The position numbers and the translations under genes are program-made. 9,022 nt of DNA from WS-11 sp035275545 (GTDB lineage Bacteria; Eisenbacteria; RBG-16-71-46): contig DATEMP010000318.1 in the NCBI GenBank assembly GCA_035275545.1, positions 1 to 9,022 on the forward strand, written 5' to 3'. Each line of letters begins with the position of its first letter. Position 1 is the stretch's first letter. Of the stretch, positions 8,836 to 9,022 are shown one piece after another. The notes beneath the pieces were generated by a model. That model saw only the letters and a program-made list of their open reading frames with translations, was not told the DNA's origin and did no database searches.

Positions 8836-9022
8836 CTGGTCGATCCACAGACTTCGCAGGTCGCCGCGAGATCGAAGCTCGCTGAATCGACTTCATGCGA
8901 GAGCCGCAGAGTGATGGGACGCTAATGCACGGTGGATGCCACCAGCCCAGCAGCGGGCAATGCCACCGGAGATATCCCAATTGCACAGTCGCTTGCGGCT
9001 ACGTAACGCCTTTCTACACACG
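8836..9022. other. Non-coding stretch with no recognised gene
   Basis: The window's last stretch, 246 bases counted from the phosphotransferase stop, holds no credible coding frame. Beyond the hairpin the base composition becomes less GC-rich, particularly after about 8900. Visible small structures are GCGAG/CTCGC/GCGAG blocks at 8866-8870, 8878-8882 and 8897-8901, which could pair in two alternative ways. There is also a GGTGG-ATG-CCACC mini-hairpin (8931-8943) and a direct repeat of ATGCCACC (8936-8943, 8960-8967). None matches a riboswitch, tRNA or small RNA that I recognise. It may be the upstream region of a gene beyond the right edge. Confidence 0.4.

Noticed and set aside
8234..8986. 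Minus-strand frame of 250 codons reaching into the right intergenic region
   Set aside because: Most of it is antisense to the phosphotransferase including its HGD catalytic loop. The unique upstream part has no recognisable motif or clear ribosome binding site.
8940..8990. GCCACC-containing stretch considered as a cobalamin riboswitch B12 box, given the B12-dependent mutase in the window
   Set aside because: The box differs from GCCACTG, the surrounding conserved cobalamin elements are absent, and it lies far downstream of the mutase operon.

Overview
This window comes from a GC-rich (roughly 70% by eye) Gram-negative-looking bacterium. Genes are tightly packed, often overlap by 1-4 bases, and include GTG starts. 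An exported cysteine-rich protein with no recognised family and the gene mix would fit a poorly cultured phylum such as Candidatus Eisenbacteria or a relative. That placement is a guess; nothing here is taxonomically diagnostic. The content is mainly metabolic and regulatory. I see no prophage, insertion sequence, CRISPR array, toxin system, rRNA or tRNA. LAYOUT: (1) 1-1148, minus strand: an ECF-type sigma factor, a short single-pass membrane protein that is probably its anti-sigma factor, and the start of a second membrane-anchored protein cut by the window edge. The three genes are chained by ATGA start/stop overlaps. (2) 1206-5716, plus strand: a five-gene operon with every junction overlapping. 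It holds acpS (holo-ACP synthase), a biotin carboxylase subunit, a biotin carboxyl carrier subunit, the catalytic chain of coenzyme B12-dependent methylmalonyl-CoA mutase, and methylmalonyl-CoA epimerase. (3) 5812-6498, plus: an exported ten-cysteine protein of unknown function. (4) 6511-7632, minus: a DUF362 protein, convergent with (3). (5) 7739-8776, plus: an APH/choline-kinase-like phosphotransferase, divergent from (4). (6) 8777-9022: non-coding as far as I can tell, starting with a strong GC hairpin and continuing into a stretch of lower GC. HOW THE GENES WORK TOGETHER: the operon encodes most of the route propionyl-CoA -> (S)-methylmalonyl-CoA -> (R)-methylmalonyl-CoA -> succinyl-CoA, used to degrade odd-chain fatty acids, branched amino acids or propionate, or in reverse to make propionyl-CoA. 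The mutase keeps the Tyr/Arg/His residues that mark methylmalonyl-CoA specificity. Three partners are absent from the window and must lie elsewhere: the carboxyltransferase subunit, the separate B12-binding mutase subunit, and the MeaB-type G-protein chaperone. AcpS as the first cistron ties phosphopantetheinylation of acyl carrier protein to this acyl-CoA module. The most useful non-coding observation is a recurring promoter-like pattern: a TGAC- or TTGA-type -35 followed 16-18 bases later by TAGANT. It lies upstream of acpS, the exported protein and the phosphotransferase, and accounts for three of the only four CTAG tetranucleotides I found. I found no strong evidence for an entirely new biological system here.
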